Assembly: GCA_016704425.1 (NCBI GenBank)
Contig: JADJAC010000011.1
Location: forward strand, 1,231,042-1,295,041
Length of the DNA stretch: 64,000 bases
Origin: Sphingomonadales bacterium
GTDB lineage: Bacteria > Pseudomonadota > Alphaproteobacteria > Sphingomonadales > Sphingomonadaceae
Direction: 5' to 3'
The notes under the pieces are model-generated. The model saw nothing but the letters and a program-made list of their open reading frames with translations, was not told the origin of the DNA and ran no database searches. Each line of letters opens with the position of its first letter. Within the stretch, counting starts at the first letter, position 1. Position numbers and translations under genes: made by a program. Shown piece by piece: positions 8,552 through 17,144 of this stretch.

Positions 8552-9211
8552 ATGACGCTTCCAGGTCAGCTAATCACCGCCGTGGATATGGCCGTTGCGA
8601 GCGGAATAGATCCCAAGCGCTTCCGAGCAGCCCTTAGGGCGGCAAGCCTTGGTTGGCATCCGCACAATGGACGTTGGGAGGTCGTGCAAGGAAGCGATCA
8701 GCACCAAGACATGGAAAGGGTCATGGCGCAGCTGGGCGGATGGCGGATCAACAACCTCCGGTCGCCGTCAAACACAGCACAAGACGTGTCCCGGTCCGCA
8801 ACTCGCGACGAGCATTATGTGCTCGATCTCTGTGACGTAATTCTCGGACTGAAGGCGGTCCGGCAGCATTGCTTTCCTTTTTTGACCGGTGATCCAGATT
8901 GGCGTGGGTGCCGGAAGCCACTGCCTGTCGATGGTTTTTATCCAGCTCTCGGGCTCGTCGTGGAATATCATGAGCGCCAACACCGAGAACGTGTCGGCTT
9001 CTTCGATGATAAGCCAACGGTTTCTGGCGTGCCTCGAGGCGAACAGCGCCGGATATATGATGAGCGCCGCGCCGATTTGCTGCCGAGGCATGGCTACAGT
9101 CTAGTCGTTCTCAATGTGGATGAATTCGCGCACGATAGGGCCAAGCGCCTGCTCAGGACCCCACAAGATCAGGCTGTTGTCAGCCGCCGCCTTGCAAGTT
9201 TTATCGGCTGA
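8552..9211 (+). CDS. Conserved hypothetical protein, possible PD-(D/E)XK-type nuclease
   Basis: A 219-residue protein from ATG 8552. I do not recognise a named family with confidence. The C-terminal half has LPVDGFYPALGLVVEYHERQ, then an FFDDKPTVSGVPRGEQRRIY segment, and ends in a LPRHGYSLVVLNVDEFAHD strand. The order Asp, Glu in VVEY-ER, then basic residues resembles very short-patch-repair/DUF559-like endonuclease folds, which is only suggestive. The N-terminal ~60 residues look like a small DNA-binding region (MAVASGIDPKRFRAALR). It sits alone between IS debris and a chimeric remnant, so its operon context is lost. The frame is intact. Confidence 0.6.
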   Translation: MTLPGQLITAVDMAVASGIDPKRFRAALRAASLGWHPHNGRWEVVQGSDQHQDMERVMAQLGGWRINNLRSPSNTAQDVSRSATRDEHYVLDLCDVILGLKAVRQHCFPFLTGDPDWRGCRKPLPVDGFYPALGLVVEYHERQHRERVGFFDDKPTVSGVPRGEQRRIYDERRADLLPRHGYSLVVLNVDEFAHDRAKRLLRTPQDQAVVSRRLASFIG

Positions 9212-9239
9212 TTAATGGATATTGGGGCAATGGTGCAAA

Positions 9240-9635
9240 ATGGCCAATGAACCTCGCACCCCACGACTTGCTGTCTTGATTGACGCAGACAATGCATCCT
9301 CCCGGATCGCACCGCGCCTCTTTGAAGAGATTGCAAAGATCGGTGAGGCAAGCGTTCGCCGCATTTACGGCGATTTCTCCGGTACCAGGCTCAAATCTTG
9401 GGCCGACGTTCTCGCCACTCACGCGATCAAGGCGCACCAGAACTTTGCGTATAACCTCGGTGACGATGCCGATACCACTGCTGCTATTGCCGGGCAGTTG
9501 GCTGGTGCGATCTACGGAGCATCGTCAATTCGGCAGTCGTGGCTCGATAAGCTGGCCTGGCGCGACGAGATTGAGTCTCTCGCTCGCCGCTTGGCTTTCC
9601 CGACGGCATCGCGGCTATCTGGCACGCAAAGCTAA
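9240..9635 (+). pseudogene. Chimera: NYN-domain protein N-terminus joined to ADP-ribosylglycohydrolase C-terminus
   Basis: From ATG 9240 the first ~70 residues are a LabA/NYN-type RNase domain start (LAVLIDADNASSRIAPRLFE, RRIYGDFSGTRLKSWADVL, ATHAIKAHQNFAY). At about 9451-9456 homology changes to the C-terminal core of an ADP-ribosylglycohydrolase (NLGDDADTTAAIAGQLAGA, WLDKLAWRDEIESLARRL), including the Asp-rich metal-binding motif GDDADT. Neither domain is complete: NYN lacks its later acidic residues and the hydrolase lacks its first ~250 residues. An in-frame deletion between two genes is the likely origin. Confidence 0.8.
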
Positions 9636-9688
9636 CAGGCGCCCGCCATGCGGCGAAAGCGCTATCTAATTGAAAATTTTGGAGAAAG

Positions 9689-9760
9689 TGGTGGACGCAC
9701 TTGGGCTTGAACCAAGGACCCGCTGATTAAGAGCCATGATCAGAGGGTCCTAGCGCGTCC
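9689..9760 (-). other. tRNA-Lys(CTT)-like 3' fragment: probable attachment site of the integrative element
   Basis: On the minus strand bases 9733-9689 read from anticodon loop CTCTTAA through the anticodon-stem 3' strand, variable region, a good T-arm (CTTGG-TTCAAGC-CCAAG) and acceptor strand to CCA. The 5' side (9760-9734) can pair with the acceptor (GGACGCG/TGCGTCC) and variable region but has no D-arm and no matching anticodon stem, so this is not a normal tRNA. The ~45-base 3' portion is what integrases targeting tRNA genes leave at the distal end. The integrase gene starts ~100 bases to the right. The polarity implies host DNA lies left and the element right. Confidence 0.7.
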
Positions 9761-9858
9761 GCATGTGTCCAAGAATGGCGGAAATCTGCGATTCATAGTC
9801 CGCATCGTTCTTGAAATGTTCGCCAGTATCCACTACAAAAAGCTACCTAAGGTAGCAG

Positions 9859-11136
9859 GTGCATATGGCGAACAAAGTAGGTTTGACGGACGCGAAGATC
9901 GCAGGACTCAAGGCGCCGGCGGCTGGTCAGATTGAGCTGGCCGATGGTATCGTCCCCGGCCTGAGGCTCCGCATGGGTGCCAGTGGTATCAAGACGTACA
10001 TTCTGCGCAAGCGGGTTCAGGGCAAGTGGTTGAATGTGACCATCGGACGCCATGGTCCGAGTTTTACCCTCGCTCATGCGCGTAAGAAGGCGCGAGATCT
10101 GCTAGTAGATGTCGAGCAGGGCAAGAGCATTGCCAGGAAGCCGGGTGCTAAGAGGAAGGGGTCAAAGGGCGTCGGTACGGTCGCCGAGCTCTACGAGACG
10201 TATCTGTCCCAGCAGATCGAGGGCAAAAAGCGCAGCGCGAGGGAGTTCGATCGGGTCTTCCGAAAGTACATTGAGCCCGAGCTGGGAGACCGCCTTGCGG
10301 ACTCCATTACCCGAGGTGACGTGAGCCGCTTTGTTGAGAGGATCGCATTCGAGCGGGGCAAGGAAACCCTGACGATGGCGCGGATCGTCTATCGCCATCT
10401 TTCGACCTTCTACACTTGGGCACTCACCAGACTTGAGCATATGCCCGCCAATCCCTGCCGGGACGCGTGGCGTCCGAAACGCAATGAACCTCGTGATCGC
10501 GTACTCAGCGACCGAGAACTCGCGGCGCTATGGCAATCTGCGCTCGAGGATGGCTATCCGTTCGGTCACCTTGTGCAGATGCTTGTCCTTACGGCTCAAC
10601 GCCGGGGTGAAGTGCTCGATGCAGCTTGCGACGAGTTCGATTTCAAGGCGAAGGTCTGGACCGTCCCAGGCGACCGAGCAAAAAACGGCAAAGCGAATGT
10701 GGTGCCGCTATCCGCTCAGGCTCTCGCAGTCGTCACGGAGGTATTCGTGGCCGCAGGGATCGATCCTGGTGACGCCCACAAGCAATCCCAGATCCTGTTG
10801 GCATCGAAGGTCACCAGCACGAACAGCGTTAGCGGCCTATCGAAAGCATGGAAGCGGATAAGAGCAAGCGTGGACGAGAAGCTCGGCTACGAGGCGGGTC
10901 ACTTCACAATGCATGACATTCGGCGGACGGTGGCAACTGGTCTCCAGCGTCTCGGGATACCTCTGGTGGTTTCTGAAGCGGTCCTCAATCACCAGTCAGG
11001 ATCAGCTATGGCCGGTGTGGCGGGGGTCTATCACCGACACCAGTATACCAACGAGAAGCGCGAGGCGTTGGCGTTGTGGGGTAAGGAGGTAATGCAGATT
11101 GTAGCCAAGTACCCAGCCGAGGCCAAAAGCGGCTAA
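9859..11136 (+). CDS. int: Tyrosine recombinase / integrase with DUF4102-type arm-binding domain
   Basis: Catalyses site-specific integration and excision of a genomic island or ICE. The ~423-residue protein has the N-terminal arm-binding domain of P4-like integrases (LADGIVPGLRLRMGASG, YILRKRVQGKWLNVTIGRHG), a SAM-like core-binding domain, and a catalytic domain with Arg in LTAQRRGEVLDAA, HDIRRTVATGL (HxxR), the later His in VLNHQSG, and Tyr in GVYHRHQYTNEKREAL. The start is GTG 9859 or, more likely, ATG 9865. It lies ~100 bases right of the tRNA-Lys-like fragment, as expected for int beside its attachment site. Confidence 0.93.
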   Translation: MHMANKVGLTDAKIAGLKAPAAGQIELADGIVPGLRLRMGASGIKTYILRKRVQGKWLNVTIGRHGPSFTLAHARKKARDLLVDVEQGKSIARKPGAKRKGSKGVGTVAELYETYLSQQIEGKKRSAREFDRVFRKYIEPELGDRLADSITRGDVSRFVERIAFERGKETLTMARIVYRHLSTFYTWALTRLEHMPANPCRDAWRPKRNEPRDRVLSDRELAALWQSALEDGYPFGHLVQMLVLTAQRRGEVLDAACDEFDFKAKVWTVPGDRAKNGKANVVPLSAQALAVVTEVFVAAGIDPGDAHKQSQILLASKVTSTNSVSGLSKAWKRIRASVDEKLGYEAGHFTMHDIRRTVATGLQRLGIPLVVSEAVLNHQSGSAMAGVAGVYHRHQYTNEKREALALWGKEVMQIVAKYPAEAKSG

Positions 11137-11225
11137 ACTCCCGTGCAATCGCTTGCCTGCAACATGGTCCAGCCCGGCAACAATCCGTCGATTGCCTCTG
11201 TTTCGGCTAACTTGGGGATTGACCG

Positions 11226-11882
11226 CTAAAAGCGCCAATGGCGAAGGACGTCGCGGACATATCCGGGCGTCTCGCCATTCCGCGGTATACCCCCCGCGCG
11301 TTCGACTGCACCTGGACCGGCATTGTAGGCTGCGACAGCGAGGTGAACCACGCCGAACCTGTCGAGCATCTGCCTCAGATACCGCGCCGCGCCGAAGATA
11401 TTGGCCATGGGGTCAAATCGATTGAAGACGCCGAGTTCCTTTGCCGTTGCTGGCATCAGCTGGCCAAGGCCCGCAGCGCCTGCTGGACTGACAGCAAGGG
11501 GGTTATAGCGGGATTCCGTCCAGACGAGCGCGTCGAGCAGGCCGGTAGGCAATGAATACTTCGCTTCCGCCGCATAGACGTGGGGCAGGTAGCTCGCCCG
11601 CCGAAACCCGGATGGGGCAGTTTTGGCCTTGGGCTCGTATCTGTAAGGCAGGTTGACCCGTCCATTTTCTGCAACGCTCGAACTTGGTGCTGGGGCGGCT
11701 TGCGCGGATTGCCAGAACCCATGCTCGACCAACTGAAATCCGTTCGATGCTTCGGCAATGCGAATGCCGCCTGAAGGACCGGCATGTTGCTCCGGTAAAT
11801 CTGGCATTGGCAGTTCCTGAGCATTGGCAGGCATGGCTGATGCGCTGGCAATGCCAAAGATCAAAAGGGCTTTCATTGTCAT
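11226..11882 (-). CDS. Lytic transglycosylase (SLT domain), conjugation-associated type
   Basis: Periplasmic enzyme that cleaves peptidoglycan. In conjugative elements such proteins (VirB1/TrbN-like) open the wall for the transfer machine. The N-terminus has a Sec-type signal (MTMKALLIFGIASASAMPANA). After a proline-rich linker the SLT domain runs from about residue 100: ALVWTESRYNPLAVSPAGAA with catalytic Glu in the ESRYNP motif, GLGQLMPATAKELGV, and AVAAYNAGPGAVERAGGIP. All expected motifs are present. It faces away from the primase gene. No other transfer genes are visible in the window. Confidence 0.9.
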   Translation of the reverse strand: MTMKALLIFGIASASAMPANAQELPMPDLPEQHAGPSGGIRIAEASNGFQLVEHGFWQSAQAAPAPSSSVAENGRVNLPYRYEPKAKTAPSGFRRASYLPHVYAAEAKYSLPTGLLDALVWTESRYNPLAVSPAGAAGLGQLMPATAKELGVFNRFDPMANIFGAARYLRQMLDRFGVVHLAVAAYNAGPGAVERAGGIPRNGETPGYVRDVLRHWRF

Positions 11883-12006
11883 TTCTCGATCCTTCTATAG
11901 CCGAATCGAGAGGGAACATATAAAGAACAAACGATGTAGGAAAATGCTTTGGCGCTGGTGCAGAGCGGAGGCTGCACGGGGAGGGCACCTCAACCGGAGT
12001 AGGTCG

Positions 12007-12936
12007 ATGCCCCAGCTAGAGAAAAGTCATCAACTCGAACGCCGTGCCCGCACGATTGTCGAACGCCTCAAGGGAACATGGCGCCAGGGCAAGGGCATGT
12101 GCTGCTGTCCTGCCCACGACGACCGCACACCGTCGCTCAGCGTGACTTTGGGGCGAAAGGCCATCCTGTTCCATTGCTTCGCCGGATGTTCGAATGAGGA
12201 CGTCATTGCTGCATTGGATCGCCAGGGCGTTCGCAGCCGAGAGCTCCGTGATGGTTCTGGCCCTGGGACAGCTGATCGGCAAAATCAGATTGACTTCAGT
12301 CCCAATGCGCGACGCTTGTGGCAATTGGCTTCGGCGATCTCCGACAGCCCGGTCGAACGATATCTCGCACAGCGCGGTCTCCAGCGCGCATCTGCCCAGT
12401 TCCGCTACCTTGAACGTACGCCGCTCGGGCCGCGCGGGGCAGTTAAGTTTCTCCCTGCGATGCTGGCCGCAGTCACGACTGACATTGGCGTTATCGCAGT
12501 ACATAGGACATTTCTCGATGTGGCGAGTGGCAAGCTGGCCGGCTTCGAGCGACCCAAGCGTGCGCTTGGCAGTCTCGGCTTTGGTGCCGTCAGAGTTGCT
12601 CCCCCGGTGCAGGGGAGGCTGGGCCTTGCCGAAGGTATCGAGAGCGCTCTCTCAGCCATGCAGCTCTTCGGGATCCCCTGCTGGGCGACGCTTGGAAACG
12701 AGCGGTTCGGTCTCGTCTCGATCCCGGAGAGCGTGCGCGAACTCTACCTGTTCATCGACAATGATGCCGGAGGCGCTCTCGCCGAGGAGCGCGCGCTGAA
12801 GGCCTATGCTGCGTCTAATCGTGTCATCCACTCGCGAGCACCGGCATCGCCTGGTTTTGACTGGAACGATGAGCTGCAGTCGCAGCTTGCCCAAAAACCT
12901 GATCTATCGGGCAGAGGGGAGGGGGCCTTTGGCTGA
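12007..12936 (+). CDS. Toprim-domain primase-like protein of a plasmid/ICE backbone
   Basis: A 309-residue DUF7146/Toprim-type protein probably serving DNA replication or priming during transfer. An N-terminal CHC2-like zinc finger is visible (CCCPAHDDRTPSLSV and FHCFAGCSNEDV), followed by a linker and a Toprim-like domain (LGLAEGIESALSAMQLFG, then LFIDNDAGGALAEERA with the acidic DND motif). I chose ATG 12007 because the frame upstream (to 11824) overlaps the divergent transglycosylase and lacks homology. It precedes the strawberry-notch gene by 40 bases, a pairing common in sphingomonad plasmids and islands. Confidence 0.85.
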   Translation: MPQLEKSHQLERRARTIVERLKGTWRQGKGMCCCPAHDDRTPSLSVTLGRKAILFHCFAGCSNEDVIAALDRQGVRSRELRDGSGPGTADRQNQIDFSPNARRLWQLASAISDSPVERYLAQRGLQRASAQFRYLERTPLGPRGAVKFLPAMLAAVTTDIGVIAVHRTFLDVASGKLAGFERPKRALGSLGFGAVRVAPPVQGRLGLAEGIESALSAMQLFGIPCWATLGNERFGLVSIPESVRELYLFIDNDAGGALAEERALKAYAASNRVIHSRAPASPGFDWNDELQSQLAQKPDLSGRGEGAFG

Positions 12937-12943
12937 TTGAGGC
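12913..12943 (+). repeat. G-rich intergenic repeat, copy 1
   Basis: AGAGGGGAGGGGG, a short pyrimidine-containing gap, then TGATTGAG. A near copy occurs at 25639-25668, ahead of the ParB-like gene. Here it overlaps the end of the primase gene just before the strawberry-notch gene. Confidence 0.6.
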
Positions 12944-12976
12944 CTGCCCGCCGCAGGACCTCGTCAGGAGGTTCCC

Positions 12977-15451
12977 ATGTCCAATTCTTCCCTCGCCTTC
13001 GCATTCAATGAACCATCACCACCCACTGTTGCGACGGCGGCGCAGACCATGGCTTCAGAGCTCGCAGCAGGCCGCGCGCTGTCACGCAGCGACGTTACGC
13101 GTATCATGAGCGAGCACTTCGGGGGCAGCGATGCTCTCGGGCGGTGGTCTGTGCGTGACGCTCACGCAGCTCTTGAGCTGGCACAGGTTCAATACCTGCA
13201 AGCGTTTGATCAGATCCAGCTCTCGAGCCCGATCCACGAGGCGGAACAGTTCTTCTGTTGCCTCGATAACCGAATTCCGACCCAGACCAATCGCAGCGAC
13301 GAGCAGATCGAATGGCAGCAGTTCGCAACGCCGCCGCGCCTGGCCTGGCTTGCCGCAAGGGCCTGTGGGCTGATACCCGACGAGCTCGTGCTGGAACCCT
13401 CGGCCGGTACCGGTATGCTCGCAGTCTGGGCGACCAAAGCCGGCACTCGCCTTGCCTTGAACGAAATCTCACCGCTGCGTCGCGACTGCCTGACTGTTGC
13501 GTTCCCGGCTGCCCGCGTGACCGGACATGATGCCGAGCTGATCGAGGAATTGCTCGATCCGGCCATCACGCCGAGCGTCGTGCTTATGAACCCGCCGTAT
13601 TCTCACGGGATCGAGCGGGGACACGATGGCCGCACCGGAGCGAGGCATCTGCGATCGGCCTGGAACCGGCTTGCCCCCGGCGGGCGGCTTGTCGCGATCA
13701 TGCCTGAATGGTTCGATTGCGCGCGGTTTCTGACCGGGGCGAAGGGGCCAGTGTCGATGCGGCTCAATGCCGCGGTCGAACGTGCCTTCATCAAGAATGG
13801 CACCGGGATCACCGCGCGACTGCTGGTTCTCGATAAGGTGGATGGCGCCAACGAGCCCGTCGCTATTCGCACGAATGAGTTCTGCCAGCTGGTCGATCTT
13901 GTCGATGCCTTGCCTGCTCGCGCCAGCAGGCAGGCTATCGCTGAACAATCTACTCTTCCGGCTCGTGCGCCGTTCCGTCTGATAGCCGCGCCACGCAGAC
14001 CACTCCCGGCCCCGTCAACGACCACGCGAGCCGCGTCGATGACCATCGGCGCATTGACGTACGAGGCGCTTGAAACCCCAGCACCGCTTGGAGCACAGGT
14101 CGGCCACTATCTTCCCTATCGCCCGAGCAGGATTGTGATCGATGGGGCAGCTGGGCATCCGACGCCGCTCGTTGAGTCAGTCGCCATGGGGTCGATCGCT
14201 GCACCCAAGCCGGACGCGGTGCCGCAGCTGCCTGACGGATTTATCGCCAAGGGGTTGCTGTCGACTGCCCAGGCAGAGACCCTGATCTACGCCGCCAGCG
14301 CTCACGGCCGCGATCTTCCCGGCCGGTTCGAGCCCGAGGACAAGGGCTGTTCCCTCAAGGCCTCGGCTGAAGGTCATATCTACCGGCAGGGCTATTTCCT
14401 TGGGGACGGCACCGGCGCTGGTAAAGGCCGCCAGGTCGCGAGCGTCATTCTCGACCGCTGGGTGCGCGGTGAACGCCGCCATATCTGGATCTCGAAGAAC
14501 GAAGCGTTGCTGGAAGATGCCCGGCGCGACTGGGCTGCGCTTGGCGGCCTGCCGATTGACATCCAGCCTCTTGCATCCTGGAAACTTGGCACCTCCATCG
14601 CCATGCGAGAGGGCATTCTCTTCGTGACCTACCCGACCCTGCGGTCAGGCCGAAACGATGCGACCCGCCTCGACCAGGTCCTCGCCTGGGCCGGCGACGA
14701 CTTCGACGGCGTGATCGTGTTCGACGAGGCGCACGCCATGGCCAATGCTGCTGGCGGCGAAGGATCGCGGGGCAAGGTCAAGGGCTCGGAGCAGGGTATC
14801 GCTGGCGTCCGCCTGCAGAATCTCCTGCCGCGAGCACGCGTGCTCTACGCCTCGGCCACCGGTGCATCCGACGTCAACAACCTGGCCTATGCCACGCGCC
14901 TTGGGCTCTGGGGTCCGGAGACCGCGTTTACCAATCGTGAGGCCTTCGTTGCCGATATTCGCGATGGCGGAATTGCAGCCATGGAACTGGTCGCGCGCGA
15001 TCTCAAATCGCTCGGCCTCTACACGGCCCGGGCCCTTTCGTTCGCCGGTGTCGAGTATGAAATCCTCGAGCATTGCCTGACCGAGGATCAGATCATGGTC
15101 TACGATGCCTATGCCGAGGCCTGGGCGATCATCCATGCCAACCTCCGCGACGCCCTGGAGGCCACGCGGATCGTAGACAGCGAAACCGGCGGGACGCTCA
15201 ACTCGGGTGCCAAGTCCGCAGCGCTGTCGATCTTCGAGGGGACTAAGCAGCGCTTCTTCGCGCAGCTGCTTCTGTCGATGAAGCTCCCGAGCCTGCTGCC
15301 AGCCATCGACGCCGCGATTGCCGAGGGGAACGCTGTTGTCGTCCAGCTCGTCTCGACCGCAGAAGCTATGCTCAACCGTCGGCTTGCTGACCTCTCTGAT
15401 GAAGAACGCGAAGCATTGGAGATCGATCTGTCTCCCCGGGAATACGTGTAA
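12977..15451 (+). pseudogene. Strawberry-notch-like helicase/methyltransferase, N-terminal part (split by RIT element)
   Basis: Large backbone protein (about 1400 residues when whole) pairing an N-terminal methyltransferase-like domain with an SNO-type helicase. Seen here: EPSAGTGMLAVWATKAG (AdoMet-binding motif I), VLMNPPYSHG at about residue 204 (the NPPY motif of N6-adenine methyltransferases), Walker A GDGTGAGKGRQ at about residue 475, and the DEAH box IVFDEAHAMANA near residue 580. The frame runs into a stop right after LSPREYV, where the RIT element begins. The rest continues at 19175. A strong Shine-Dalgarno (caggagg) precedes ATG 12977. The role is unknown. Such proteins are common on mobile elements and could protect or process element DNA. 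Confidence 0.9.
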
Positions 15452-15477
15452 TGTTGAGCTCAACATTACACGTATTC
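15440..15477. repeat. 38-base perfect palindrome at the left RIT junction
   Basis: Bases 15440-15477 equal their own reverse complement, centred on GAGCTC at 15456-15461. It consists of the host codons for EYV (gaatacgtg), 20 extra bases, and the inverted start of the RIT terminal repeat (cacgtattc). The extra 20 bases are absent from the right junction. Confidence 0.9.
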
Positions 15478-15556
15478 TTTGCAGTCGCAGTTTATGTCGA
15501 GCGCGGCGGCAGGAGGCGCAGGTTTCCTTCGGTTTTCCATGATTTCACTCCAGATA
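15469..15556 (+). repeat. RIT left inverted repeat
   Basis: Reverse complement of 19089-19174. Identical blocks include the stretch that reads ggagtgaaatcatggaaaac on the other strand. The inner ~30 bases contain the few mismatches (around the gcgccgcc block). Confidence 0.88.
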
Positions 15557-15596
15557 ATTACGGTTCCCTCGACCTGAACAAGTCGAAGGAACCACC

Positions 15597-17144
15597 ATGA
15601 GAACAAGATCATCAGAGCTGTTTTGTCCGGCACAGCTCCGGATCGAAGATCCGCCGAGCTCAGATGCCCTATTCAACGCCTTCCTCTCCTCTCTGTGGGT
15701 CAAGGAGGAAGCGGCCTGTTCGATCCTGTACAGTGCAGCGATCCGTCATTTCCTGCATTGGCTGGATGTGCATGCCATCCCGGTCAGTACGCTCGGCGAT
15801 CAAGTCGTCCGACGGTTCGAGAAGCACCGTTGTCGGTGCCACGGATACTCGGCTCAGCGAGCCGCCTATAAGACTGATCAGGCTGCGCGGGTCCGGCGCT
15901 TTGTCCGGTTCCTCGAAGATCAAGGGTATATCGAAGTCGACGATGGGATCGACGATCTCCCCCGTCACCTCACCGACTACTCCGATGCAATCGACAGCCT
16001 GCAACTCGCCCCTGGAGTGGCACAGGGCTACCGGTCGGAAGCCGAGCATATTGTGGCTTGGCTTCGCATCAAGCGGCAGTCGTGGGCCGATGTCGATGAC
16101 GCGATCCTCGACCAGTACGCGGCGCATGGTTGCCGCTGTCCGGTCTGGCGCAAGCGGGGCAAGCTCGTCGCCTCGGGCGCGAAGCGGCGGCGGCGTGGCG
16201 CTCGGCACTTCGTCGAGTTCTTGCGCGGCCGGGGTGTCATCCCTTCAGTCGAACCGGTGTCGGATGACGACCCGCACATGGCGGCATATCTGGCATGGCT
16301 CAAGCAACACCGCGGCGCGACCGATGAGACGATCCGGCGCTACCGGGCCGATATCAGGCGGCTCATGCCTATGCTCGGCGACCCTTCACAATGGGATGCA
16401 GCCGTCCTCAGGCGTGCGTTTCAACAACGAAGCAAGGAGACGCCGGGTTCTGCATCACTGCTCGTCACGATAATGAGGAGCTATATTCGGTTCCTGGTCG
16501 TGCAGGGTGTTTGCCGTCCAGCTTTGTTGCACGCGATCCCATCAGTGCAACGCTACCGTCTTTCGACGCTGCCCCGGCACGTCAACCCGGCAACGATCGA
16601 GCAGATCATCGGCGCATGTCCGACTGATCGCCCGGTGGAAGTTCGGGACAAGGCCATCATTCTCCTGCTCGCCCGGCTTGGCCTGCGTGCCGGTGATATT
16701 CGGGATATGCACCTCGACGATATCGACTGGCGCTCGGGCCACCTGACGGTCAAGGGCAAGGCGCGTCGGCCTGATCGCCTGCCATTGCCTCAGGACGTCG
16801 GTGACGCGATCCTGGACTACATTGCCACGGCGCGTCCCAAGACCGCCGATCCGCATCTGTTCGTGCGCGCGCAAGCCCCGTTCCGTTCGTTCCGCTCATC
16901 GGCGGAGATCGCCGGCATCGTTGCACGCACGCATGAGCGCGGCGGGATCGAAGGCGTGCCGACCGGATCGCACATTTTCCGGCATTCGCTTGCCACCAAC
17001 TTGCTGCGCGCGGGCGCAGGGCTGGAGTCCGTTGGAACGATCCTGCGCCACAGCTCGCCCGAGACCACCGCCATCTACGCCAAGGTCGACCTGCCGATGC
17101 TCATGAAGATCGCGCAGCCATGGCCGGGAGAACCGTCATGCTGA
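15597..17144 (+). CDS. ritA: RIT element tyrosine recombinase A
   Basis: First and longest (515 residues) of the three RIT recombinases. The N-terminal half is a core-binding region with Cys/His clusters (HRCRCHGYSAQ, HGCRCPVWRKRG). The catalytic domain has Arg in LARLGLRAGDIRDM, HIFRHSLATNLLRAG (HxxR), a second His in ILRHSSPETTAIYAKVD and its Tyr nucleophile in the same segment. All required residues are present. The stop lies 25 bases inside ritB (ritB starts at 17120), consistent with translational coupling. The start ATG 15597 follows the left inverted repeat by about 40 bases, so the promoter probably lies within the repeat. Confidence 0.9.
   Translation: MRTRSSELFCPAQLRIEDPPSSDALFNAFLSSLWVKEEAACSILYSAAIRHFLHWLDVHAIPVSTLGDQVVRRFEKHRCRCHGYSAQRAAYKTDQAARVRRFVRFLEDQGYIEVDDGIDDLPRHLTDYSDAIDSLQLAPGVAQGYRSEAEHIVAWLRIKRQSWADVDDAILDQYAAHGCRCPVWRKRGKLVASGAKRRRRGARHFVEFLRGRGVIPSVEPVSDDDPHMAAYLAWLKQHRGATDETIRRYRADIRRLMPMLGDPSQWDAAVLRRAFQQRSKETPGSASLLVTIMRSYIRFLVVQGVCRPALLHAIPSVQRYRLSTLPRHVNPATIEQIIGACPTDRPVEVRDKAIILLLARLGLRAGDIRDMHLDDIDWRSGHLTVKGKARRPDRLPLPQDVGDAILDYIATARPKTADPHLFVRAQAPFRSFRSSAEIAGIVARTHERGGIEGVPTGSHIFRHSLATNLLRAGAGLESVGTILRHSSPETTAIYAKVDLPMLMKIAQPWPGEPSC

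Noticed and set aside
9689..9760. A complete functional tRNA-Lys gene
   Set aside because: There is no D-arm and the bases 5' of the anticodon loop do not pair with the 3' anticodon strand; only the 3' half is tRNA-like.
12977..14100. Stand-alone adenine methyltransferase of a restriction system
   Set aside because: The NPPY domain is the N-terminal part of the strawberry-notch protein in one frame; no restriction subunit is nearby.
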